Notes under the pieces: generated by a model | Databases searched by the model: none | What the model was told of the DNA's origin: nothing | The model's input: the letters and a program-made list of their open reading frames with translations, nothing else | Program-made: the position numbers and the translations under genes | Assembly (NCBI GenBank): GCA_017858735.1 | Contig: JAFMBH010000003.1 | Coordinates: forward strand, 58,712 to 122,711 | Source: Bacteroidota bacterium | GTDB lineage: Bacteria > Bacteroidota > Bacteroidia > Chitinophagales > Saprospiraceae | Length of the DNA stretch: 64,000 nt | Direction of reading: 5' to 3' | Part shown: positions 31,050 to 39,646 of the stretch, one piece after another | Position numbering within the stretch: position 1 is the stretch's first letter | How the letters are laid out: each line of letters begins with the position of its first letter

Positions 31050-31666
31050 TAGGATTTGACAAGAAGTTTACTGAAAATGTTAAACGTCCGTTCAATAATA
31101 GTTTCCGGATTCGACAAACCAATCCTTAATCCCCTTTTCCTTATAGAAAGGGTAACCATACCATGAACGGTGCTCCATATTAAATAAGCAAGGGAATCGA
31201 CATCCGTTTCTTTTATTAGCCCCTTATAGATACAAGCTGAAATGACGGACTTCAAATAATCAAAAGCAGTTTTCCCTTCTATCCATTGAGTTTCATCGAG
31301 AAGATTAAGAAAATCGATCGGAGCTTCCATAATAAACATCAAGTCATACAATTCCGGATTATCTTCGGCAAACTGAATATATATTTTGCCTAGGGCTATG
31401 AGTTGTTCCAATGGATTTTCATGCAACTCTGAACGCTTCATTTGCTTTACTAATTCTAGGAAAGATTCTGTGTGAAGGGTATAAAATATTTCATTTTTGT
31501 CCTTAAAATATTGGTAAATGGTAGATGGACTATATTCAATTTTCTCTGCAATATTTCTAATGGTAGTAGCTTCAAATCCTTTCAACAGAAATAATGCTCT
31601 TGCCGTGGCTAAAATAGATTGCCTGGTATCTAATCGCTCTCGTATTCTTCTTTCCGATACCCCCAT
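31049..31666 (-). CDS. TetR/AcrR family regulator (second system)
   Basis: RQSILATARALFLLKGFEATTIRNIAEKIEYSPSTIYQYFKDKNEIFY; first gene of the operon. Confidence 0.92.
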   Translation of the reverse strand: MGVSERRIRERLDTRQSILATARALFLLKGFEATTIRNIAEKIEYSPSTIYQYFKDKNEIFYTLHTESFLELVKQMKRSELHENPLEQLIALGKIYIQFAEDNPELYDLMFIMEAPIDFLNLLDETQWIEGKTAFDYLKSVISACIYKGLIKETDVDSLAYLIWSTVHGMVTLSIRKRGLRIGLSNPETIIERTFNIFSKLLVKS

Positions 31667-31704
31667 TATTAAACAGTGTTTTATTTTAGAACATTGTTTA
31701 ATAA
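31666..31704. promoter_or_regulatory. Probable TetR operator (15-bp inverted repeat, 14/15 matched)
   Basis: TTATTAAACAGTGTT (31666-31680), 9-nt spacer, AACATTGTTTAATAA (31690-31704), directly against the tetR start codon. Confidence 0.8.
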
Positions 31705-31783
31705 AAAAGGTTTAATGCTAATATTGAAAAAATGCAACCATTCTATAAATACTCAGTCTTTAGAATTGAAACAAGGGTAAAAA

Positions 31784-32335
31784 ATGGAACAACCCAATAC
31801 AGAAGACATTCACAGCTTGGTTAAAAAATGTTTACAAGGTAATCACAAGGCACAATATGATCTTTATCATGCCTTTTCAAAAGCCATGTATAATACCTGT
31901 CTCCGATTTTTGAGTGACAGCAGGGATGCGGAGGAAGCATTACAAAATGCGTTTATTCTAATTTTCAAAAACATGGAATCCTTTCGAGGAGATGCCACTA
32001 TTGGAGCCTGGATAAAAAAAATTGTCATTTATCAATGTATAAATAAGTTGAAGGAAAAAACCCTGGCATTCCAGGACTTAAATGCTCATCATTACGAGAT
32101 ACCTTATGAGGAAAGCAATAATGAGCTGCAATTTGAATATAATCAAAGCATGATTCCAATGATTACCGAAGCTGTCGCAGCATTACCAACAGGATATAAA
32201 ACGGTTTGTAATCTTTATCTTTTTGAAGGTTACGATCACGAAGAAATTGCAAATATTTTGAATATTTCTGTGGCCACTTCAAAATCACAGTATAGCAGAG
32301 CAAAACAAAAAATCAGAGAAACCCTAAGAAAATGA
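31784..32335 (+). CDS. ECF-type RNA polymerase sigma factor
   Basis: Sigma70 region 2 (YNTCLRFLSDSRDAEEALQNAFILIFKNMESFRGDATIGAWIKKI) and region 4 (LFEGYDHEEIANILNISVATSKSQYSRAKQKIRETL). Confidence 0.93.
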   Translation: MEQPNTEDIHSLVKKCLQGNHKAQYDLYHAFSKAMYNTCLRFLSDSRDAEEALQNAFILIFKNMESFRGDATIGAWIKKIVIYQCINKLKEKTLAFQDLNAHHYEIPYEESNNELQFEYNQSMIPMITEAVAALPTGYKTVCNLYLFEGYDHEEIANILNISVATSKSQYSRAKQKIRETLRK

Positions 32336-32868
32336 ATAAAATGGATGATTTAGAAAAATTTGTTCAGGAAAAAAGGGAATTATTCGATGTGAAAATTCCT
32401 AATGAAAAAATTTGGGAAAATATTTCCAAACAGGTTAACGCCCATACATTGCGCACAGTATGGTATCGTTCCAACCTATTTAGGAGTATTGCTGCAGGTT
32501 TTACCCTACTGGTCATTGGAGGTACTCTTGGCTTTCTCCTGGCAAATAAAAAGGAATCGCCCCTTTGGAATATTGCAAATACAGCGAAACCATTTACCGA
32601 TTTTGAAATGGTATCCCAAAAGAGCATTAACGAAAAACTATTCCAGTTAAGGGAGTTAAATGCAGAGGAAAGCATTTTTTCAGATTTACAACAAATAGAC
32701 AGATCCATGGAGGAGTTAAAAAAGGAATTGGATCGCATTCCTAAGGGTCAGGAGAAAATTATTTTAGAACAGCTCAAGCGAGGATATCAAACGAAAATTA
32801 ACATTCTTGACAAAATCATTCAACGTTTAGAGCCAAAAACACAAAAACAAGATGAAAAAGCAATTTAA
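32332..32868 (+). CDS. Single-TM protein, putative anti-sigma factor
   Basis: Overlaps the sigma-factor stop; central TM (SIAAGFTLLVIGGTLGFLLA) with flanking soluble parts. Confidence 0.6.
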   Translation: MNKMDDLEKFVQEKRELFDVKIPNEKIWENISKQVNAHTLRTVWYRSNLFRSIAAGFTLLVIGGTLGFLLANKKESPLWNIANTAKPFTDFEMVSQKSINEKLFQLRELNAEESIFSDLQQIDRSMEELKKELDRIPKGQEKIILEQLKRGYQTKINILDKIIQRLEPKTQKQDEKAI

Positions 32869-33907
32869 AGTTTTCGTTCTATCTATTGCAGCCTTTATAT
32901 TACCTTTCATAATGGAAGCTAGAGATGTGAAAGAGACGTTTACCAAAAAAATCACGGAGGAATTTAATATCAACGCCAATGGAAAAACTAGCATCACCAA
33001 TAAATATGGCCATGTTGTATTAAATAATTGGGATAAAGATGCAGTTAAAATAATAGTTCAAATAGAAGTAAAAGCTTCCAATAAAAATGCAGCAAATGAT
33101 TTATTTGATGGTATAAAAATTGATTTTTCCAACAGTTCATCAAATGTAAGTGCGGCCACTGTTCTTCAATTTAACACCCAATCATATAATAATATGATAA
33201 ACACTTTAGGAGATCTACTTTCTTCAATGATTGGATGGTCTTCAAGTAATGAATTCAGGATTAATTATGAGGTATGGCTTCCTTATGAAAACAGCGTGGA
33301 TATAAACCTTAAATATGGAAATTTAACGGCAAAATCCATAGGTGGTAATGCAAATATTGATATAAAGTATGGAAATTTTACATTAAATGACGTCAAAGGC
33401 AATACAAACATTCTGCTTGGATATGGGAATGGAACTATGGGAAAAGCAAATAACCTCAATGCAGATATTAAGTATAGCAATTTAAAAGCAGAGGAAGTAA
33501 AAAAGGCAGATTTAATTACAAAATATTCTAATGTGAATATATTAAATGCAAGCATTTTGAAAATTAGTTCCGGGTATGATACTTATAAGATTGGGGGGAT
33601 TGAAAGTATAGAAATTGATGCAAAATATGGTGGATATACCCTATCCTTAGGCCAACAGGTGGAGAAGGTAAGATTATTTGGCAGTTATACTGGCTTTAAC
33701 CTTAAAATACCAAATGACAATGCCTTTGAATTTTATACCATTGGTAAATATGCTTCATTTAAATTCCCCTCCCCAGCACATTTTAATCTTAAAAGGGTTG
33801 AATCATCTACAAAAGAGTATAAGGGTTATTATAGAACAGCTCGGGGATTTTTTCTTCAAGCAGAGTTAAACTACGGAAGTTTAGTCATTGACGCGCCAAA
33901 CCAATAA
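32852..33907 (+). CDS. Secreted DUF4097-like protein with YGN repeats
   Basis: Signal peptide; repeated KYGN/KYSN/GYGN motifs with about 17-18 aa period, suggestive of a beta-helix; overlaps the upstream gene by 17 nt. Confidence 0.65.
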   Translation: MKKQFKVFVLSIAAFILPFIMEARDVKETFTKKITEEFNINANGKTSITNKYGHVVLNNWDKDAVKIIVQIEVKASNKNAANDLFDGIKIDFSNSSSNVSAATVLQFNTQSYNNMINTLGDLLSSMIGWSSSNEFRINYEVWLPYENSVDINLKYGNLTAKSIGGNANIDIKYGNFTLNDVKGNTNILLGYGNGTMGKANNLNADIKYSNLKAEEVKKADLITKYSNVNILNASILKISSGYDTYKIGGIESIEIDAKYGGYTLSLGQQVEKVRLFGSYTGFNLKIPNDNAFEFYTIGKYASFKFPSPAHFNLKRVESSTKEYKGYYRTARGFFLQAELNYGSLVIDAPNQ

Positions 33908-33953
33908 AAGAACCATTTTTTGTTTTTTATGTTATTAAAATAAAACAAATACC

Positions 33954-34379
33954 ATGGTTGACAAGATTTTAAATCTCTTAGACGACGCTAAAAACAATAT
34001 AAAAAACCAGGCAGAGAATATTTCAGCCAGCGCCAAAAACCAATATGAGAAAATGGTTGAAGACTGGATTAAAATCATTCCACAAATTGAGGAATCAGGG
34101 TTGCAGCTGTACAGTTTTTCATTTAGCGCTTCTTTAAATCCGTCTATTGATGCAGAATTCAGAGCAAAATGTGTTGACTTCCCTTTAGAAAAATGGGAAG
34201 AACTCATTTCGCTGAATGAAAAAAATAAAAGTTTAGCTTTGGTTTACAATACCTTGAAGTCAACTTTTAAAATGTACCATAAAATTAAGCCGGAAATGCC
34301 CGAGGATTTTTATCTTCGTCTTCGCATTAAGTTAAGTCCTGAAATACGTGTGTATATCGGAGAGCCCCCTATTGCGTAA
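33954..34379 (+). CDS. Hypothetical protein, 141 aa
   Basis: Complete ORF in a gene-dense stretch, co-directional with rlmH 6 nt downstream. Confidence 0.7.
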   Translation: MVDKILNLLDDAKNNIKNQAENISASAKNQYEKMVEDWIKIIPQIEESGLQLYSFSFSASLNPSIDAEFRAKCVDFPLEKWEELISLNEKNKSLALVYNTLKSTFKMYHKIKPEMPEDFYLRLRIKLSPEIRVYIGEPPIA

Positions 34380-34385
34380 TAGTCA

Positions 34386-34859
34386 GTGAAAATAGAAGCC
34401 TGGTTTATTGGAAAAACATCCCCCGCCTATCTACAAATAGGATTAGATGATTTTACAGGAAGAATTAAGAAATACGTACCCTTCGAAACGGTTATTATTC
34501 CTGATATAAAGGATGCAGGTAGCTATGCTGCCAAGGACAGACTTCTTAAAGAAGGAGAAAAAGTACTTCAAAAATTAATCCCTCAAGATTATTTAATACT
34601 GCTCGATGAAGGTGGGAAAGAATTCTCATCTGTACAATTTTCTCAATTTATTGAAAAAGAATTAAATAAGTCTTACAAAAAGCTTATATTTCTGGTGGGT
34701 GGATCTTTTGGATTTTCCACGGAATTACAGCAGCGGGCGAATCTTAAAATTTCATTATCCAAAATGACCTTTTCACATCAGATGGTAAGGTTATTTTTTT
34801 TAGAACAAATATACCGAGGGTTCACTATATTGAATAACGAACCTTATCACAATGCCTAA
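34386..34859 (+). CDS. rlmH: 23S rRNA (pseudouridine1915-N3)-methyltransferase RlmH
   Basis: LILLDEGGKEFSSVQFSQFIEK, LIFLVGGSFGFSTELQQRANLKISLSKMTFSHQMVRLFFLEQIYRGFTILNNEPYHNA; GTG start. Confidence 0.97.
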   Translation: MKIEAWFIGKTSPAYLQIGLDDFTGRIKKYVPFETVIIPDIKDAGSYAAKDRLLKEGEKVLQKLIPQDYLILLDEGGKEFSSVQFSQFIEKELNKSYKKLIFLVGGSFGFSTELQQRANLKISLSKMTFSHQMVRLFFLEQIYRGFTILNNEPYHNA

Positions 34860-34874
34860 ATTTTGTAGGAAAAT

Positions 34875-35525
34875 ATGGAGAATCTAAGTCTGACCCTTTT
34901 ACTGGTAATCATCATTGGTTTTATTTCCTGGCAAGGTTTTAATAAAGATCAGGTAAAAGCGAGGTTAATCTTTCACCCTTATGCCATAAAATACAATGGC
35001 GAATGGGTGCGATTTATCACCCATGCTTTCATACATGCTGATTGGAATCATCTGCTGATTAATTTATTTGTTTTATATCAGTTTGGCGAAGTAGCCGAAA
35101 GGTTTTTTAGTTATCTTTTTGGTGTCGAATATGCTTCCCTGGTATTTGTTTTATTTTTCCTTGGCGCGGTGATTTTTTCCAGCATACCTGATTATTTCAA
35201 GCATCAGGATAATCCATCTTATGGATCTTTGGGTGCGAGTGGCGCTACTTCAGCCTTAGTTTTTGTTTATATAGTTCAAGATCCATGGAATTGGTTTCTA
35301 TTTCCCCCTCTCCCCGCTTTATTTTTAGGCATTGCTTATTTGTATTATTCCTCCTACATGGACAAAAGGGGGGGCGATAATATAGGACATAACGCGCATT
35401 TTTGGGGAGCTACCTTTGGCTTAGCTTTTGCCTTTATCTCTGCCAGTATATTGAAACCCGAGTTTATTCAATACTTCATAGGCAAACTTATGGAAGGCCC
35501 TAGCTGGCCATCTTTTTTACAGTAA
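34875..35525 (+). CDS. Rhomboid family intramembrane serine protease
   Basis: RFITHAFIHADWNHLLINLFVLYQFG, GSLGASGATSAL (GxSG-type serine motif), NIGHNAHFWGATFGLAFA. Confidence 0.92.
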   Translation: MENLSLTLLLVIIIGFISWQGFNKDQVKARLIFHPYAIKYNGEWVRFITHAFIHADWNHLLINLFVLYQFGEVAERFFSYLFGVEYASLVFVLFFLGAVIFSSIPDYFKHQDNPSYGSLGASGATSALVFVYIVQDPWNWFLFPPLPALFLGIAYLYYSSYMDKRGGDNIGHNAHFWGATFGLAFAFISASILKPEFIQYFIGKLMEGPSWPSFLQ

Positions 35526-35540
35526 TTTAATTTAAACCTT

Positions 35541-36314
35541 ATGTTTTTCATACTATCTAAAATTTTTGCCTTTTGCATTAAACCCATTGTTTGGATTATA
35601 GCTTGCTTTTTACTTTCATTCTTCTTAAAAAATGATAAACGAAAGCGGTCTTTTTTCTTTACGGGTTTGATTTTGCTGCTCCTGTTAACCAATGGAGCTA
35701 TTTTTCAGGGTGTTGTAAATTGGTGGGAACCTGATCCTATTACCACAAAAGATTTAGAAAAAGAATATGATTTTATCATATTACTCGGTGGATATAGTGA
35801 TTTCCAGACGGCCATGGGAAAATCGGAATTTCAATTAGGATTAAAAGGAGGTAATCGACTTATTACTGCTTTGAATTTGTACAAGAAAGGCATTGGTAAA
35901 AAAATTATACTTACTGGTGGTTCTGGCAAATTATTAGGGGATAAATATGGAGAAGCCGAGTACGTTGCTCCCTTTTTAAAAACCTTAGGACTGCCAGACA
36001 GCGCCTTCATTATAGAGAATAACTCCAGAAACACCTGGGAAAATGCTATATTTTCAAAGCAAATTGTAGATTCTCTTCAAAAAAACGCTTCTTGCTTATT
36101 GGTTACCAGTGCTTTGCACATGCCAAGATCAAAAGCTTGCTATGATAAGGCGGGACTACCCACCACGATTTATCCAACTGATTATTATTCTCAACAATCA
36201 GATAATTTATTCAAATTATTTTTTGAACCCTCCTCCTCAAAACTATTTGCCTGGGAAGCGCTCCTTCATGAATGGATTGGAGTCATAACTTATAAAATCA
36301 AAGGCTATAATTGA
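35541..36314 (+). CDS. YdcF/ElyC-SanA family (DUF218) protein
   Basis: DFIILLGGYSD, KKIILTGGSGKLLGDKYGEAEYVAPFLKTLGLPDSAFIIENNSRNTWENAIFS, LLVTSALHMPRSKACYDKAGL. Confidence 0.9.
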   Translation: MFFILSKIFAFCIKPIVWIIACFLLSFFLKNDKRKRSFFFTGLILLLLLTNGAIFQGVVNWWEPDPITTKDLEKEYDFIILLGGYSDFQTAMGKSEFQLGLKGGNRLITALNLYKKGIGKKIILTGGSGKLLGDKYGEAEYVAPFLKTLGLPDSAFIIENNSRNTWENAIFSKQIVDSLQKNASCLLVTSALHMPRSKACYDKAGLPTTIYPTDYYSQQSDNLFKLFFEPSSSKLFAWEALLHEWIGVITYKIKGYN

Positions 36315-36318
36315 TACT

Positions 36319-36864
36319 ATGACAGATTGGAAAACCATTGCTAAGAAAGAAGTATATAACAATGCCTGGATTGAGGTAAGTCACCACGAAGTAATCAATC
36401 CATCAGGAAATAAAGGAATATATGGCATGGTTCATTTTCATAATAAAGCTATTGGCATACTGGCGGTAGATGAAGATTTAAATATCGTTTTAGTAGGTCA
36501 AGACCGTTACCCTTTAAATGCCTATTGTTGGGAAATTCCAGAAGGAGGTTGTCCCATTGGAGAAGATAATCTGTCCACAGCCAAACGTGAATTAAAGGAA
36601 GAAACGGGCCTTGAAGCTAAAGAATGGAAGCCTCTTTGTACCTTTCATTTATCAAACTCTGTTACTGACGAAGTGGGACAGTTGTTTTTAGCAAGGCAAC
36701 TCACAGCTGGCGAATCAAATCCTGAGGAAACAGAAAATTTAAGTGTCAAAAAAGTGAACCTGGAGGAAGCTTTAAACAAAATTGAAACTGGCGAAATAAC
36801 AGATGCCATTACTATCATTGGCGTTTACAAACTGGCACTGATGAAAGCAAAAGGAGAACTTTAA
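36319..36864 (+). CDS. NUDIX hydrolase (ADP-ribose pyrophosphatase-like)
   Basis: EIPEGGCPIGEDNLSTAKRELKEETGLEAKEW matches the Nudix box with a one-residue-longer insert. Confidence 0.9.
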   Translation: MTDWKTIAKKEVYNNAWIEVSHHEVINPSGNKGIYGMVHFHNKAIGILAVDEDLNIVLVGQDRYPLNAYCWEIPEGGCPIGEDNLSTAKRELKEETGLEAKEWKPLCTFHLSNSVTDEVGQLFLARQLTAGESNPEETENLSVKKVNLEEALNKIETGEITDAITIIGVYKLALMKAKGEL

Positions 36865-36893
36865 TCTGCTAAAATAGTAGTTGTAAATTTTTA

Positions 36894-37580
36894 TTATACC
36901 GATAATTCCTGATCGTCATAAATTCGTCCATTCACGCATCGAATAATTCTGGCTGGAAAAGTTTCCAGGATTCTATAATCATGGGTAGCAAACAAAACGG
37001 CAGTATTATTTTTTTTGGAAATCTCTCTCAATAACATTAGAATATCATCAGAAGTATCAGGATCCAGATTTCCCGTTGGCTCGTCAGCTAAAATAATTTC
37101 AGGACTATTTACCAGTGCGCGGGCAATAACTACCCTTTGTTGTTCCCCGCCGGAAAGTCGGTGCGGCATTGATTTTAACATGCCCGACAAACCTACCTGT
37201 TCTAACACGGTATTTATCCGATGGGTTCTCTGCACCTTATCGTTCCAGCCTGTCGCTTGAAGAACAAAATCAAGATTTTCTTCCACATTTCTATCTGTAA
37301 GAAGATTAAAATCTTGAAAAACGATTCCTAATTTTTTTCTCAGTTGGGGAATCGTTTTTCTGTTTAATTTGGTGAGATCAAATCCTGCCACTTCGCCCAA
37401 ACCTTTTTTAAGGGACAATGCTGCATATAATACCTTCAATAAACTGGATTTTCCACTGCCTGTTTTACCAATTAAATAAGTAAATTCACCGGCATGTATT
37501 CTTAAATTAACTTGTTGCAAAATCAATTTATCTTCCTGAAATATAGAAGCATCTTGCATGCGAACAATTTGTTGAGACAT
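36894..37580 (-). CDS. ABC transporter ATP-binding protein, FtsE-like
   Basis: Walker A GKTGSGKSSLLK, signature LSGGEQQRVVIARALV, Walker B IILADEPTGNLD. Confidence 0.9.
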   Translation of the reverse strand: MSQQIVRMQDASIFQEDKLILQQVNLRIHAGEFTYLIGKTGSGKSSLLKVLYAALSLKKGLGEVAGFDLTKLNRKTIPQLRKKLGIVFQDFNLLTDRNVEENLDFVLQATGWNDKVQRTHRINTVLEQVGLSGMLKSMPHRLSGGEQQRVVIARALVNSPEIILADEPTGNLDPDTSDDILMLLREISKKNNTAVLFATHDYRILETFPARIIRCVNGRIYDDQELSV

Positions 37581-37643
37581 AATATTATTTTTAGGTTAAC
37601 AAATTTAATATTTATATTGTAGTATTAGGATGAAATTGTCACC

Positions 37644-39119
37644 ATGAAAAATGTCCACTCCAAAATTTTATTTTTTTTAGCTCTATCAATCCCTGGTTTA
37701 TTAATTTCTCAATCTAATGCTTCTCGATTAGATAGTTTATTTAACCATTTGAGAACAAACGAAGCAGCGTTAAGAATATTTTTTAGTGCTATGCCCAAAG
37801 GGGGCGATTTACATCACCATTATTCTGGATCAATTTATGCTGAAAAATACATTGAAACAGCAAAATCGGCCAATGCCTGGATAAACGAGGTGACGTTAGA
37901 AATAAATTTTGATTCATCGGGCACTTTGATGGATAAGGAATGGAAAAAATTTCTGACGCTGGAAAAAGAAATTGGCGAATATGCTTTTCAACAAATATTA
38001 CTGAAACACCTTTCTTCAAAAGATTATTCGCGATCTGACGGCATAACCTCTTATGATGATTTTTTTGAAACATTTAACAGGTTCGGTTCATCAAAAAACC
38101 AAATTTCTAATGGTTCAGGCTTATTATGGCTAAAACAAAATGCTATCCATCAAAAAGTTTCATATATTGAAACCATGCTTGAAACCATACCTTGCGGTAA
38201 ATTACCTGAGGTTTTTAATCATTTAAATGATTCATTACTAATCTATCAAGCTTTAAATGACACCACAAAATTATTTAATTTATTTAATACATTAAAAAAT
38301 AGCTTATTAAACAAAAGCAATAAACTTTGCTTAGAAAATTATCTAAAGGAACTTGAAAAAGAGCATAAACGATTACAAATAGACGACTCATTATTTACAC
38401 TTCGCTACCAAACCTACGTATTAAGAACATTACCGCCCATTCAGGTACTTACTCAAATGATAAACTCATTTGAAGCGGCAAAAGAGGATACATTGCTGGT
38501 TGGCATAAACATGGTAGCCCCTGAACATCATCCGATGGCCCTTCGGGATTATAGATTACACATGAGAATGTTTCAATATTGTGCTAAAACATGGCCTAAT
38601 GTGTTGGTAAGTTTGCATGCCGGAGAATTGTCAGAGGGTCTTGTTTCTCCTGAAAATCTGCATTTTCATATACAAGAAGCCGTTGACATTGCTGGCGCTA
38701 AGAGAATTGGTCATGGAACGGCTTTGGCCTTTGAGCAAGATGTATTATCACTTATTGAAAGAATGAAGGATAAAAAAACGATTGTAGAAATCAATTACCT
38801 CAGTAACCGCTTCATACTAGGTTCCACGCACGAGAACCATCCCCTTTATTTATATCACAAAGCAAAAATACCCATTGTTATCTGCACGGACGATGCGGGA
38901 GTATTACGGACTGATCACAATGGAGAGTTTATCCAGATAGCCCTTGATTTTCCAAGTTTAACCTATACTGATTTCAAAGAATTCGCCTTCAATTCGATAT
39001 ATCACAGCTTTATTAAAGGCGTTGAAGTAAGGACAAGACTTTTACAAAAATTACAAAGAGACTTCACCTATTTTGAGCATCATTTTTTGGAGCAACACCG
39101 AAATATTTTTGGAGAATAA
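37644..39119 (+). CDS. Secreted adenosine deaminase family protein
   Basis: Signal peptide; FSAMPKGGDLHHHYSGSIY, SLHAGELSEG, AKRIGHGTALAFE, VICTDDAGVLRTDHNGEF. Confidence 0.85.
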   Translation: MKNVHSKILFFLALSIPGLLISQSNASRLDSLFNHLRTNEAALRIFFSAMPKGGDLHHHYSGSIYAEKYIETAKSANAWINEVTLEINFDSSGTLMDKEWKKFLTLEKEIGEYAFQQILLKHLSSKDYSRSDGITSYDDFFETFNRFGSSKNQISNGSGLLWLKQNAIHQKVSYIETMLETIPCGKLPEVFNHLNDSLLIYQALNDTTKLFNLFNTLKNSLLNKSNKLCLENYLKELEKEHKRLQIDDSLFTLRYQTYVLRTLPPIQVLTQMINSFEAAKEDTLLVGINMVAPEHHPMALRDYRLHMRMFQYCAKTWPNVLVSLHAGELSEGLVSPENLHFHIQEAVDIAGAKRIGHGTALAFEQDVLSLIERMKDKKTIVEINYLSNRFILGSTHENHPLYLYHKAKIPIVICTDDAGVLRTDHNGEFIQIALDFPSLTYTDFKEFAFNSIYHSFIKGVEVRTRLLQKLQRDFTYFEHHFLEQHRNIFGE

Positions 39120-39123
39120 GTAT

Positions 39124-39630
39124 TTATTTACGTCTGAATTCCCAAGGTGCCACAGGATATGGATCTCTCCAAAGTCCTATGCTCATTGATTTTGCAGAAG
39201 CCTGTGCTTTTTTCAATACCGCACTTTTTGAATATTTTTCGTATTGCCAGGCCATGCCATTTTTCACCATTTCCAGATTGACATTCGTACCATTTCGCAG
39301 ATAAATAAAGCCCAGGGTACGACCGTACCTGTCTGTACCCATTTTTTCCAGCTTAACTTCTTTTCCAAAAATAAGGTTGGAAAGGAAAGTACGGGAAACA
39401 GTTCCAAAGGCTTGCTTCCTTTCAGGCGCATCGATTTCAGATAAACGGACCGTTATTTCTGTCTTAGCTGCCGTTAATAAAACAACGGTATCTCCGTCTT
39501 TAACACCGATAACTCGCAAAAATTCATTACTTTGTGAAAAGAACCAACTTTGGGTTGAAAAGGCAAAAAATAAGATAAGTAAAACAAATAAGAACTTCGT
39601 TTTTGAATTAATTAATCTAAATTTCATCAT
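39124..39630 (-). CDS. Secreted thermonuclease family (SNase-like) protein
   Basis: VIGVKDGDTVVLLTAAKTEITVRLSEIDAPERKQAFG...EKMGTDRYGRTLGFIYL...NGMAWQYEKYS. Probable start MMKFRLINSK at 39630, giving a signal peptide; the track ORF opens at 39699. Confidence 0.9.
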   Translation of the reverse strand: MMKFRLINSKTKFLFVLLILFFAFSTQSWFFSQSNEFLRVIGVKDGDTVVLLTAAKTEITVRLSEIDAPERKQAFGTVSRTFLSNLIFGKEVKLEKMGTDRYGRTLGFIYLRNGTNVNLEMVKNGMAWQYEKYSKSAVLKKAQASAKSMSIGLWRDPYPVAPWEFRRK

Positions 39631-39646
39631 TTTTGATTTATAATTT

